64,000 nucleotides of DNA, taken from contig NZ_CP051204.2 in NCBI RefSeq assembly GCF_012516375.2, positions 5,642,001 through 5,706,000 of the forward strand. Direction: 5' to 3'. This DNA comes from Chitinophaga oryzae (lineage in GTDB: Bacteria > Bacteroidota > Bacteroidia > Chitinophagales > Chitinophagaceae). Position 1 is the first letter of the stretch. Every line of letters begins with the position of its first letter. The notes beneath the pieces are model-generated. The model did not search any database, was not told where the DNA came from, and saw only the letters and a program-made list of their open reading frames with translations. Made by a program: the position numbers and the translations under genes. Positions 51,358 to 60,510 of the stretch are shown one piece after another.

Positions 51358-52608
51358 TTAAACCAGGCGTTCGTATAGCTGTTCCATTTTCCTGCTGGTA
51401 CCTTTTATGTCAAAGTTTTCGGCGATATGCTGCCGGGCAGCCATGGCTATATTTTTTCTTTTCGGTTCGTCGGCCAACAATTCCATGATAGCGTCCGCCA
51501 GCGCGGCAGGATCCTTCGGTTCCGTCAGCAGTCCATTTTTCCCATGCTCAATGATTTCAGGGAAAGATCCCAGTTTGGTAGCCACCACGGCCACCCCTGC
51601 TGCCATACATTCAGCGGCAGCCAGGCCAAAACCTTCTCCCAGAAAATTCATATACGGAATAGTGGGTGTGCAGATAATTTTACAATCCCGGAGGTATTTG
51701 TAAGGATCAGCAACATATCCCAGGAACAGAATTTCCCGCTCCCTGTTCATTTCTTTCACTTCCTTTCTCAGCTGTGCTTCAAAGCCTACTTTTATTTTTT
51801 GCGTGGCTGATTCCCGGCCGATGATCACAAAGCGGACATCGGGATATTGCCGCAGCACAATGTCTGCTGCTTTAATAAAATAGGCGTGTCCTTTGAAGGG
51901 GGACACCGTACCGAGTATGCCCACCAGGGTGGTGTTTTCATCTACCCCTGCCAGTTTCAGCAAGTGGCCATTGACAACGGAGCCTGAAATTTTCGTTGTA
52001 TCTACCCCGTTATAGACCAGTTCGGATTTTTTTCTTGCTGCTTCCGGCAGGCTGTTATGTACAAAGTGGGTAATGGAGGCAATTTTATCACAGAAGAACC
52101 GGGCGCCAAAGGCAGTCATGTTAGCCCGCATGCCTGTTGGCCTGCCTGCACCGTGCCAGTGCCACAGGCAAGGAACGCCTGTCATGCGGCTGGCTATCCC
52201 CGCCAGTATATGCAGCGGGAAATAGTTTACGTCCATAATATCGATACGGTGCTTTTTCATGGCGCGGGCCAGTAACCGGGTCCCCTTAACGGCGGTGAGC
52301 AGTTTGGAGGTATTCATTTTCAACCGCTGCATCCTGGTTTTACCACTGCCTACGTTTACCAGGCGCTTGTTGGTCAATATGGTCGTTTCGTCGAAGATAT
52401 GTTTCAGCGCCTCATGGCTGGGGCCATTTCCCAGGTAAATACCGATAGCCGTAAACCGGCTTCTGTCGATATTCGTCAACAGCAAACGTACGTATTCCAC
52501 TACGCCCCCTCCTTCTCCTCCGTCGAAAAAGAAACCTAGTCTGATCTTCTCCTGACCATTATTTTTACTCATATCTGTTACTGTTTGTTTCATACAGAAA
52601 AAAGTCAT
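51358..52608 (-). CDS. Glycosyltransferase family 4
   Basis: The 416-residue GT4 enzyme has the acceptor loop DGGEGGGVVEYVRLLL, WHWHGAGRPTG, the donor side GTVSPFKGHAYFIKAADI and the motif GEGFGLAAAECMAAGVAVV. ATG at 52608 overlaps the flippase stop codon (ATGA), a common sign of translational coupling; ATGs at 52593 and 52572 are possible alternatives. An open frame extends further upstream inside the flippase gene but is not credible as coding. Confidence 0.85.
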   Translation of the reverse strand: MTFFCMKQTVTDMSKNNGQEKIRLGFFFDGGEGGGVVEYVRLLLTNIDRSRFTAIGIYLGNGPSHEALKHIFDETTILTNKRLVNVGSGKTRMQRLKMNTSKLLTAVKGTRLLARAMKKHRIDIMDVNYFPLHILAGIASRMTGVPCLWHWHGAGRPTGMRANMTAFGARFFCDKIASITHFVHNSLPEAARKKSELVYNGVDTTKISGSVVNGHLLKLAGVDENTTLVGILGTVSPFKGHAYFIKAADIVLRQYPDVRFVIIGRESATQKIKVGFEAQLRKEVKEMNREREILFLGYVADPYKYLRDCKIICTPTIPYMNFLGEGFGLAAAECMAAGVAVVATKLGSFPEIIEHGKNGLLTEPKDPAALADAIMELLADEPKRKNIAMAARQHIAENFDIKGTSRKMEQLYERLV

Positions 52609-53897
52609 CTGAATTTTAAGGATTTCATCAGGGTCTTTACGTCTGATGGCCTTATCCCTACGCATTTCGCAAAATTGAGCCCATAATGCCTGTTGCATAC
52701 CACCAGGTTGGCCACAGCAGAAAAAACATTTCCGCACAATACCGCAAGGGCCGCCCCTTCTATTCCCAGTCTTCCTACGGTGAGCCAGGTTACGCCGGCC
52801 ACGATAGTAAAAGTCACGGCCAGGATATACATGGTGATGGTTGCTTTACCATCGCCGGCCAGCAGGTTGTTGCAGATACTGGTGATGGTAATAAACACCA
52901 ACGAGGGCGCAAGAATGCGTAATGCAACATTAGCGCCATAAAATGCAGGACCATACAACAAATGAATGATCTGCCGGCTGAAAAGGAATACCACCGCGGA
53001 GATGGCAAAACTGATAGAAGAGCTGACCCGCATAGCAAACTGTGCCTGGTTAGTGAGCAAATCGCCTTTCAGTCCCGCCCATTTTGCATATAACAGCGGC
53101 CCGACAGTAGAAGGAATGATGGTGATCATTCCGCTGATAGCTACCGCCCTGGTGTATAAGCCCACCTGGCTGAAGTTCTCCAGCTGCGAATAACGTAGTA
53201 ACATCACCGTTACATTCGCCGTGAGCACATACAGGAAACTGGAGGCCGACAGCTTGATGCTGTATTTCAGCAGAGCGCCCAGCGTTTTCCAGTCAAGCGG
53301 CGCCCGCAAATCGATGTGTTCCTTCAGAAAATAGAAGAGGGCACAGCAAGCCGCTGCATTCCCTATTCCCAGGGCGGTGATGGCAAATCCCGGGCTTTTC
53401 TGGTGAATACAAAGCATCAGTACACCGCTCAGCAGGATGATGATACGGGGCAGCATATCTACCATCACCATTCTTTTAGAGGCGAGTTGCGCTACCAGTA
53501 CAGGTCTTAGTGTCGTAATGTTTACAAGTGCGGCAGACCCCATCGCAAAAAGCAATGCGATAATGAAAGAGATCTCTCCGAAATAACCGGGATTAAAAAA
53601 AATCGCAGCGGTAAACCCTACTATCAGCAACAGGCCGAACAGCAGGGAGACTTTTGTTGTATTGGATACGATGTGGCGAGGTGTGTATTTCAGGTTGTTC
53701 AGGAAATAAATGCTGGCATTACCCATACCCAATGAAAGAAAAGTAACCACTACCATCTGGGAAGAGCGAAATAGTTCATACTGCCCCATACCGTTAGGGC
53801 CTAAGGCCCTGGAGTATATTACTCCGGCCAGCATGTTCAGGAGGATGCCTGCCATCTGGCCACCGGTAACAAATATACTTTTCCGTAAAAAACTCAT
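52605..53897 (-). CDS. Polysaccharide flippase (Wzx/MATE-like)
   Basis: The 430-residue protein has about twelve membrane helices. It starts RKSIFVTGGQMAGILLNML, then GPNGMGQYELF, the family pattern of Wzx-type oligosaccharide flippases. It moves the undecaprenyl-linked repeat unit from the inner to the outer leaflet of the cytoplasmic membrane, where Wzy polymerises it. It is coupled with the GT4 genes on both sides (three bases to one, a four-base overlap with the other). Confidence 0.88.
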   Translation of the reverse strand: MSFLRKSIFVTGGQMAGILLNMLAGVIYSRALGPNGMGQYELFRSSQMVVVTFLSLGMGNASIYFLNNLKYTPRHIVSNTTKVSLLFGLLLIVGFTAAIFFNPGYFGEISFIIALLFAMGSAALVNITTLRPVLVAQLASKRMVMVDMLPRIIILLSGVLMLCIHQKSPGFAITALGIGNAAACCALFYFLKEHIDLRAPLDWKTLGALLKYSIKLSASSFLYVLTANVTVMLLRYSQLENFSQVGLYTRAVAISGMITIIPSTVGPLLYAKWAGLKGDLLTNQAQFAMRVSSSISFAISAVVFLFSRQIIHLLYGPAFYGANVALRILAPSLVFITITSICNNLLAGDGKATITMYILAVTFTIVAGVTWLTVGRLGIEGAALAVLCGNVFSAVANLVVCNRHYGLNFAKCVGIRPSDVKTLMKSLKFR

Positions 53898-53900
53898 AAA

Positions 53901-55058
53901 CTATTTAGCATATTTCTTGTAAATCTGAACGATCTTTTTGGCCCAGGTTTCGGAAGAATAATCTCCTTCTACTTTCTCCGTGGCGTTTTTTATCAACTGG
54001 TTACGCAGCCCGTTGTCTTTAAGGAGCAGGTCCATGGCGTTGGCCAGCTCCTGTGCATTAGCGGGCTTGACCAGCAGACCGGTGTCATTGTGCGCGATCA
54101 GCTCCGCCAGTCCGCCGATACCCGACGCCACCGGCACTGTGCCCGCAGCCATTGCTTCTGTTACGGCCAGCGAGGTAGCTTCGATAACGCCGCTTGCAGG
54201 TACAGAGGGTACGATTACACCCTGTGCTTTAGCAAACAGCGGCAACAGCCTGTTCCTCGGCACAGGGCCCAGGAAAACCACGCGGGAAGCAATATTAAGG
54301 CTGCCTACCAGGTCTTCCAGTTCCTTTCTTAAAGGCCCCTGCCCTGCTATGGCAAGCTGGCATTGTGAGTCTTTCACCTGTGCCAATGCTTCAATAGCAT
54401 AGCGCACCCCTGTTTTTTCCACCAGGCGCCGGGGAACCAGGAAATATGGCTGCTTCACCGGCAGGTCTATCTGTGCTTCTGCCAATCGCCTCACCTCGCC
54501 TACATGCACACAGTTGAACATCACATCAATTTTGGCAGGTGATACGCCGTAATCTTTTTTCAGGATATCTGCCTGGCCGCTGTCTACTGCGATAAAGTGC
54601 TGCGCTTTTTTAAACGTGAGCGCTTCGCAATCCATGATCAGTTGTTTATAGGCCGGCAGTTTGTCTACCCCTCCCATCTGTGCTTCATACAGCGCTGGTC
54701 CGTGGACTGTCTGAATCACGGGCAGACCGTTGAGGTTACTGCATTGCAGTACAGCATAGGAGGCATATACATCATGCGTATGGATAACATCCGGCCTGAA
54801 CCGGTCAATCTCTTGTTCTGCCAGCCGGCGGAGACGAAGAAGCGCCTCCCGGAAGTTCCGGCTCACAAACTTATTCTGATTACCGAGCGTCAGCAGTTTA
54901 CGGATGCCTTTTTTCCATTTGGGCGGCTGTATCATGCCCCCCTGAATCATTCTGACTTCGTGCCCGTTCGATCTCAGTTCCTGTATCAGGATTTCGACAT
55001 GGGTACTTAGTCCGCCAGAATGAGGTATCCGCTGTTGTGTTGTTATTAACACCTTCAT
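53901..55058 (-). CDS. Glycosyltransferase family 4
   Basis: The 385-residue GT4 enzyme has an N-terminal loop IPHSGGLSTHVEIL, then VIHTHDVYASYAVLQCSN. The donor-binding region has ACP-free segments FLVPRRLVEKTGVRYAIEAL and the motif EATSLAVTEAMAAGTVPVA. It acts on the cytoplasmic face during repeat-unit assembly. The sugar is not predictable from sequence. The pyruvyl transferase gene ends six bases before it. Confidence 0.87.
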   Translation of the reverse strand: MKVLITTQQRIPHSGGLSTHVEILIQELRSNGHEVRMIQGGMIQPPKWKKGIRKLLTLGNQNKFVSRNFREALLRLRRLAEQEIDRFRPDVIHTHDVYASYAVLQCSNLNGLPVIQTVHGPALYEAQMGGVDKLPAYKQLIMDCEALTFKKAQHFIAVDSGQADILKKDYGVSPAKIDVMFNCVHVGEVRRLAEAQIDLPVKQPYFLVPRRLVEKTGVRYAIEALAQVKDSQCQLAIAGQGPLRKELEDLVGSLNIASRVVFLGPVPRNRLLPLFAKAQGVIVPSVPASGVIEATSLAVTEAMAAGTVPVASGIGGLAELIAHNDTGLLVKPANAQELANAMDLLLKDNGLRNQLIKNATEKVEGDYSSETWAKKIVQIYKKYAK

Positions 55059-55064
55059 GATTTC

Positions 55065-56303
55065 CTATTTTGTTATTTTTCTTAAAACGAATCTGAAAGG
55101 TCTTTGCAGCTGTGTGCCGAATCCCTTCATCAACAGTTTCCCGATCCATCTCAGGGCGGCCAGCTTATCCTTCCGGGAGTAGTTGGTTTTATTATCCAGC
55201 ACTTCCTGTACGACTGTAAAATTGCTGCGGGAAAGCTGTTGTTGTATATCAAATGCGCCTGACCATGCCTTACCGGCGTTTTTAACTTTCAGATCGTCCA
55301 GTATTTTATCAGCATATTCCGCAGAAAGTGCGTCCATGGCGATCATCCTGTCTTCCAGGGACAGCCTGCGCATAAACTCAGTCACTTTATGATCGTACGG
55401 CACTGCATAAAAACTGGTGCCAATAGCTGCGGCAAAAACACATCCATGCAAACGCATAGAGAGCAGGAAATCTGCATTCTTTACTTCCTGCATGGCGTCT
55501 TTCAGGTCAGCGGGGACGTGTATGCTGATTTTTCCCTGATGCCGGGGTTCAAATTTCATGATCAGCTGCTCATAAAATTTTTTGTCATGAACAGACTCAT
55601 AGCCCAGCATCCTGATATGCACGCCATTTTCAATCAGCCGGGTGCAGATAGCCACCAGTCCCTCTTCATCGAGATCGGGCCATTTTCTGAACGCCAGCGC
55701 CACCACCGGGGCCGGCCCCGGTACCTGCTGAGCAGACACATGGTGTTTCACATCCAGTGAGGGCACTACATCTGCCGTCACCGTTATTTTATCTGCCTGT
55801 ACGCCACATTCTATCAGTACTTTCTTACTTTTTTCGTCTCTGACCTGGACCTTCGCCATCCTGTTACAGGTAAAGCTGATCAGCTCCTTCAACCACCTGT
55901 TTTTAACAGGGCCTACCCCGATGCCTACCGTGATGATGTTGCGGTTGTACAGTATCCCGATACAGGCAGGAATGAGAAACGCCGGAATGGTTGTCCAGCT
56001 GTGCACATCCTGCAGGATTCCTCCTCCTCCGATCACGATCAGGTCACTTTTTTTCACGCTGCTGATATGGCTGCGCATCCGCAGCCAGAAATCGTGCGAC
56101 GGGTAAAAACCTTTTACAGCTTTCGCCGCTGTAATACCTGTAAAATTTCTGGTATAGGCCGGGTCGCGTGTTACTATGCTGAATTTCGCACCCGGTAATT
56201 GTTCTTTCACGCCTTCGTAAACTGCCAGGGAAACAGCTTCATCCCCTACGTTTCCGGCGCCGAAAAAGCCAGTCAGCAGTATGTTATCCGTGCTTTGTTT
56301 CAT
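55065..56303 (-). CDS. Polysaccharide pyruvyl transferase family protein
   Basis: The 412-residue protein belongs to the CsaB/WcaK family, which transfers pyruvate from phosphoenolpyruvate as a ketal onto a sugar of the repeat unit. Supporting segments are LTGFFGAGNVGDEAVSLAV (near 9-27), VIGGGGILQDVHSW (near 85-98) and SMRLHGCVFAAAIGTSFYAV (near 283-302). Ketal pyruvate gives the polymer an acidic group. ATG at 56303 (MKQSTDN) gives the usual start. A GTG at 56351, overlapping the previous stop codon as GTGA, would add 16 residues and is possible. Confidence 0.87.
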   Translation of the reverse strand: MKQSTDNILLTGFFGAGNVGDEAVSLAVYEGVKEQLPGAKFSIVTRDPAYTRNFTGITAAKAVKGFYPSHDFWLRMRSHISSVKKSDLIVIGGGGILQDVHSWTTIPAFLIPACIGILYNRNIITVGIGVGPVKNRWLKELISFTCNRMAKVQVRDEKSKKVLIECGVQADKITVTADVVPSLDVKHHVSAQQVPGPAPVVALAFRKWPDLDEEGLVAICTRLIENGVHIRMLGYESVHDKKFYEQLIMKFEPRHQGKISIHVPADLKDAMQEVKNADFLLSMRLHGCVFAAAIGTSFYAVPYDHKVTEFMRRLSLEDRMIAMDALSAEYADKILDDLKVKNAGKAWSGAFDIQQQLSRSNFTVVQEVLDNKTNYSRKDKLAALRWIGKLLMKGFGTQLQRPFRFVLRKITK

Positions 56304-56347
56304 TGCTATGTATGTTCGTTTCAGGTCCTGTGGAAGATTCAACAGGA

Positions 56348-56917
56348 TCACCCCTCTATTTCGAAATATTTTACCTGCCCCTTCTGTTTCAGGTGCATAT
56401 AGATTTGCTGCTGTTGTTTCAATTGCTGATATGTTTCCTCATCCCTCATCTTGATCACCCTGGCCGGGTTTCCGCCAACGACTGCCATGGGCGGAACATC
56501 CTTTGTAACCACCGCGCCGCCGCCCACAATAGCGCCTTCGCCGATCGTTACGCCGGGCACGATCATCACACTGCCACCTATCCATACATTCTCCCTGATA
56601 TGAACGGGTTTCAGAACAGTGGCGCCATCATAGGGTATGGCCGTTGCACCTTCATAGCGGTGATTAGCGGTGTAAATGCTTACATTGGGACCTATCACTA
56701 CGCCGGAACCGATGTACAGGCCGCCCTGGCTGGACAGCAAGGCGCCGGGACCTATATATATGTGATCGCCGAAGTGCACCTTTTCCGGAAAAGTAGCTTT
56801 GATTCCCTGTGCAATGACTACATTCACCCCCAGTTTAAATGAAGAGAGCGGGGTATCATTAGCCCAGCTATAGATCTTTTTTATCAGGGTTTTCAGTTTT
56901 CTGCTTAGGATACTCAC
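56348..56917 (-). CDS. Hexapeptide-repeat acyltransferase (maltose O-acetyltransferase-like)
   Basis: The 189-residue protein is a left-handed beta-helix acetyltransferase. It has HIYIGPGALLSSQGG, ANHRYEGATAIPYDG (the histidine loop) and VWIGGSVMIVPGVTIGEGAI with the end GGNPARVIKMRDEE. It probably adds an O-acetyl group to a repeat-unit sugar, or an N-acetyl group to an amino sugar. It lies 11 bp after wecB and next to the pyruvyl transferase. Confidence 0.85.
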   Translation of the reverse strand: MSILSRKLKTLIKKIYSWANDTPLSSFKLGVNVVIAQGIKATFPEKVHFGDHIYIGPGALLSSQGGLYIGSGVVIGPNVSIYTANHRYEGATAIPYDGATVLKPVHIRENVWIGGSVMIVPGVTIGEGAIVGGGAVVTKDVPPMAVVGGNPARVIKMRDEETYQQLKQQQQIYMHLKQKGQVKYFEIEG

Positions 56918-56928
56918 TGTGATGATAA

Positions 56929-58134
56929 TTATATGAATTGTTCAATGACGACCTCTTTGTTAAGCATCCTGGCTATACGCTGACATGCCTTGCCATCGCC
57001 GTAAGGATTTACGGCCTGTGCCATCTGATCATAAGCATCTTTGTTGTCCAGCAGCACACTCACTTCATCGTATATTTTATCTTCATCCACTCCCACGAGC
57101 TTTACGGTGCCTGCTGTTACGGCTTCCGGTCTTTCGGTGGTATTGCGCATCACCAGTACCGGTTTTCCGAGACCCGGCGCCTCTTCCTGTACGCCGCCGC
57201 TGTCTGTTAATATAAGGGTGCTTTTGTTCATCAGGTAAACAAAAGGAAGATAGTCGAGCGGTGCAATGATATGTACATTAGGTAATGCCGCTTCTCCAAG
57301 GATCTCATTGACTGGTTTACGGACATTCGGATTAAGATGTACCGGGTAAACAAAATCCACCTGCGGATAATTTTCCGCCAGCTTTTTGATCGCCCGGCAG
57401 ATGCTCCTGAAGCCGTCGCCGAAGTTTTCGCGGCGGTGCCCTGTAATGAGCACTAACCTTCTGCCTTCGCTATTGTTGCCGTTCCAGGCCGCCAATAAAG
57501 GTAAAGTAAGGCCATGTTGCACCAGCAGCGCTTCTATACCTGTCTGCACTTCCGCGTCATTTTTAATTCTTTCCAGTACCAGGTGCAAGGCATCCAATAC
57601 GGTGTTGCCGGTAACAAATACCTGTTCGCTGCTGATGTTTTCATCCAGCAGGTTTTGCCGGGAAATTTTTGTCGGCGCAAAATGGTAGGTGGCAATACGT
57701 CCGGTGATGCTACGGTTCATTTCTTCCGGCCACGGACTATACATGTTATGCGTTCTCAGGCCGGCCTCTACGTGGGCAACCGGGATCTGTTTATAGAATG
57801 CGGCCATGGCGGCTGCCGTAGAAGTAGTTGTGTCCCCGTGTACCAGTACGACATCGGGTTTAGCATCATCCAGCACTTCTCTCATGCCGGAGAGTACGCC
57901 AACAGTAACATCAAAAAGGTCCTGTCCCTGCTTCATGATCTTGAGATCATAATCGGGTTGCACATTAAATATATTCAGCACCTGGTCAAGCATTTCACGA
58001 TGCTGCCCGGTTACGCATACTTTCACCTCGAAGATCTCCGGATACTTTTCCAGCTCTTTGATCAACGGGCACATTTTGATAGCCTCCGGGCGTGTACCAA
58101 ATACTAATAATACTCTATTCATTTTTGTTTCCAT
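56929..58134 (-). CDS. wecB: UDP-N-acetylglucosamine 2-epimerase (non-hydrolysing)
   Basis: The 401-residue enzyme interconverts UDP-GlcNAc and UDP-ManNAc in the cytoplasm. It begins with [18 protein letters not shown] and has [30 protein letters not shown] and the C-terminal [19 protein letters not shown], all conserved in WecB/MnaA. Length is normal. [11 protein letters not shown] leaves two possible start codons four residues apart. It lies 14 bp after the 4-epimerase gene. Confidence 0.93.
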   Translation of the reverse strand: METKMNRVLLVFGTRPEAIKMCPLIKELEKYPEIFEVKVCVTGQHREMLDQVLNIFNVQPDYDLKIMKQGQDLFDVTVGVLSGMREVLDDAKPDVVLVHGDTTTSTAAAMAAFYKQIPVAHVEAGLRTHNMYSPWPEEMNRSITGRIATYHFAPTKISRQNLLDENISSEQVFVTGNTVLDALHLVLERIKNDAEVQTGIEALLVQHGLTLPLLAAWNGNNSEGRRLVLITGHRRENFGDGFRSICRAIKKLAENYPQVDFVYPVHLNPNVRKPVNEILGEAALPNVHIIAPLDYLPFVYLMNKSTLILTDSGGVQEEAPGLGKPVLVMRNTTERPEAVTAGTVKLVGVDEDKIYDEVSVLLDNKDAYDQMAQAVNPYGDGKACQRIARMLNKEVVIEQFI

Positions 58135-58148
58135 GATAATAGCTTTAA

Positions 58149-59135
58149 TCAGATACTGATACGTTCGAGCCAGCTGTAAGTGAGCTGCAGCCCCTGGGCC
58201 ACGCTTATTTCCGGGTTGTAGCCGATAAGTTGGCGGGCTTTGGAAATATCTGCCAGACTGTGTTTCACATCTCCTTTTCGCTCAGCGCCGTATTCGGGCG
58301 TAATGTTGATTTTTGCACACCCGCTCACCATCTGCCATAACTGGTTCAGGGTGGTCCTTTCACCAAAAGCGATATTGATGATCTCCGCCGTATGTATGTT
58401 TTCAGCCAGCAATGCCTTTATATTCGCCTGCACGGCATTTTCAACAAAAGTGAAGTCCCTGCTGGTTTCCCCGTCACCATTGATCACAGGGGCCTTTTTT
58501 TGCAATGCGGCATCTATAAACAAGGGGATAACGGCAGCGTAGGCCCCTTTAGGATTTTGCCGCGGGCCAAACACGTTAAAGTATCTTAGTCCTACCGGAT
58601 GGAATTCATACACCCTGGAAAATACGGAGGCATACAGTTCATTGACATATTTGGTCACGGCATATGGCGAAAGCGGATTACCGATGAGGTCTTCCACTTT
58701 CGGCAGGCCCGGATGATCACCATAGGTGCTGGAGCTGGCTGCATATACCATCCGTTTCACTTTGGCGTCACGGGCGGCCACGAGCACGTTCAGGAAACCT
58801 GAAATATTTACCTCGTTGGTGGTAACAGGATCATTGATCGAACGCGGCACAGAGCCCAGCGCAGCCTGATGGGTGACATAATCCATCCCTTCCAGCGCCT
58901 GCCGGCATATGTTGGCATCGCGGATATCGCCCTCCAGCAGTTCAAAGGCTTTATTATCGAGAAACGGTTGTATGTTTTCACGGGACCCGGTAGAGAAATT
59001 ATCCAGTACACGCACTTTTGCAGCTCCATATTTAAGCAGGTACTCAACGATATTGGAGCCAATAAACCCGGCGCCTCCGGTCACCAGAAAGGTGGAGGCG
59101 GAAAGGTCTTGCGTATGGAAAGGTTTTTCGTACAT
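58149..59135 (-). CDS. NAD-dependent UDP-sugar 4-epimerase (WbpP/TviC type)
   Basis: The 328-residue extended SDR enzyme has the cofactor motif [10 protein letters not shown] (19-28), SSSTYGD and the catalytic Y158-x3-K162. The segments [19 protein letters not shown] and [11 protein letters not shown] match the WbpP/TviC group, which epimerises UDP-GlcNAc or UDP-GlcNAcA at C4, more closely than GalE. With the 6-dehydrogenase immediately upstream it would make UDP-GalNAcA, as in the Vi-antigen route; this is inference from pairing. Confidence 0.88.
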   Translation of the reverse strand: MYEKPFHTQDLSASTFLVTGGAGFIGSNIVEYLLKYGAAKVRVLDNFSTGSRENIQPFLDNKAFELLEGDIRDANICRQALEGMDYVTHQAALGSVPRSINDPVTTNEVNISGFLNVLVAARDAKVKRMVYAASSSTYGDHPGLPKVEDLIGNPLSPYAVTKYVNELYASVFSRVYEFHPVGLRYFNVFGPRQNPKGAYAAVIPLFIDAALQKKAPVINGDGETSRDFTFVENAVQANIKALLAENIHTAEIINIAFGERTTLNQLWQMVSGCAKINITPEYGAERKGDVKHSLADISKARQLIGYNPEISVAQGLQLTYSWLERISI

Positions 59136-59180
59136 AATCAGCTAGATATAGTATATCCTTTTTTTCTTGAGGGTATGGGA

Positions 59181-60470
59181 TTAGAGTCTTGCGTCTACCA
59201 GTTCTTTGGGCAAAATGCCTTTAACATCATAGATCACCGCATTGTCCTTACACATCGATTTTATGTTCAGTTCGCTGAACTCATTATGTGCCACTGCCAG
59301 CAACACTGCGTCAAATTTATTTTCAGTGTTGACGGACTTCATGCAATCCCAGTTGTATTCATGTTTTACATCTGCGGGATCGGCCCACGGATCGCAAATG
59401 GAAATATTAACATCGTAGCCTTTCAGTGTATTGAGAATATCTACCACTTTGGTATTACGTACGTCCGGGCAGTTTTCTTTAAACGTAACGCCGAGCACGA
59501 GGATATTGGAGCCTTTTACACGGACTTCTTTCTTGATCATCAGTCTTACGAGTTCGTGCGCCACATAAGCACCGATACCGTCATTTACGCGACGGCCAGC
59601 CAGGATGATCTCAGGATGATAACCGGCTTCCTGTGCTTTTTGGGCCAGGTAATAAGGGTCAACACCAATACAGTGCCCTCCCACCAGGCCCGGCCTGAAC
59701 TTCAGAAAGTTCCATTTCGTACCGGCAGCAGCCAGTACATCTGCAGTATCGATTTCGAGGAGGTTAAATATCTTAGCCAGTTCATTTACGAAGGCAATAT
59801 TGATATCACGCTGTGCATTCTCAATTACCTTCGCGGCTTCCGCCACCTTAATGGAAGTGGCTTTAAATGTACCGGCAACAATGATTGATTTATACAACTG
59901 GTCCACCTTTTCCGCCACTTCAGGAGTAGAACCGGAGGTTACTTTCAGAATTTTGGTAACAGTGTGTTCCTTATCGCCCGGGTTAATACGTTCAGGGGAA
60001 TAGCCTGCAAAAAAATCGGTATTAAACCGCAGTCCGGATACTTTCTCCAGCACGGGTACGCATTCATCTTCGGTCACACCGGGATACACGGTGGATTCAT
60101 AAATGACAGTATCCCCTTTCTTCAGCACCTTACCCACTGTTTCACTGGCCCGGTACAGCGGTGTAAGATCGGGCCGGTTATGTTTGTCTACCGGTGTAGG
60201 CACGGTAACAATAAAGTAATTCGCTGATTTAATGGCCTCCAGTTCATTGGTACAAAAAAGTCCTGTAGCGGCTTCCGGATCGGCGGTGATTACTTTTTTC
60301 AGATCATCTTCCGCTACTTCCAGCGTATGGTCTGATCCGCTCATTAATTCTGCGATCCTGGCTTTATTGATATCAAAGCCAAAAGTTTTATATTTTTTCG
60401 CAAATTCCACTGCTAAAGGCAATCCTACGTAACCTAGTCCAATGATTGCAATCCTAGTTTCCTGATTCAT
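59181..60470 (-). CDS. UDP-N-acetyl-hexosamine 6-dehydrogenase (TviB/WbpA type)
   Basis: The 429-residue enzyme oxidises C6 of a UDP-N-acetylhexosamine with two NAD. It has the N-terminal nucleotide motif GLGYVGLPLA (11-20), TVPTPVD, ESTVYPGVTED and the catalytic cysteine C267 in GGHCIGVDPYYLA. The TviB-like wording around C267 and NAQRDINIAFVNELA favours UDP-GlcNAc as substrate. A WecC-type reaction on UDP-ManNAc from the neighbouring WecB remains possible. Confidence 0.9.
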   Translation of the reverse strand: MNQETRIAIIGLGYVGLPLAVEFAKKYKTFGFDINKARIAELMSGSDHTLEVAEDDLKKVITADPEAATGLFCTNELEAIKSANYFIVTVPTPVDKHNRPDLTPLYRASETVGKVLKKGDTVIYESTVYPGVTEDECVPVLEKVSGLRFNTDFFAGYSPERINPGDKEHTVTKILKVTSGSTPEVAEKVDQLYKSIIVAGTFKATSIKVAEAAKVIENAQRDINIAFVNELAKIFNLLEIDTADVLAAAGTKWNFLKFRPGLVGGHCIGVDPYYLAQKAQEAGYHPEIILAGRRVNDGIGAYVAHELVRLMIKKEVRVKGSNILVLGVTFKENCPDVRNTKVVDILNTLKGYDVNISICDPWADPADVKHEYNWDCMKSVNTENKFDAVLLAVAHNEFSELNIKSMCKDNAVIYDVKGILPKELVDARL

Positions 60471-60510
60471 AGTTGACTATTATTTTCCAGTTTTTTTTCA
60501 GATAAAGATA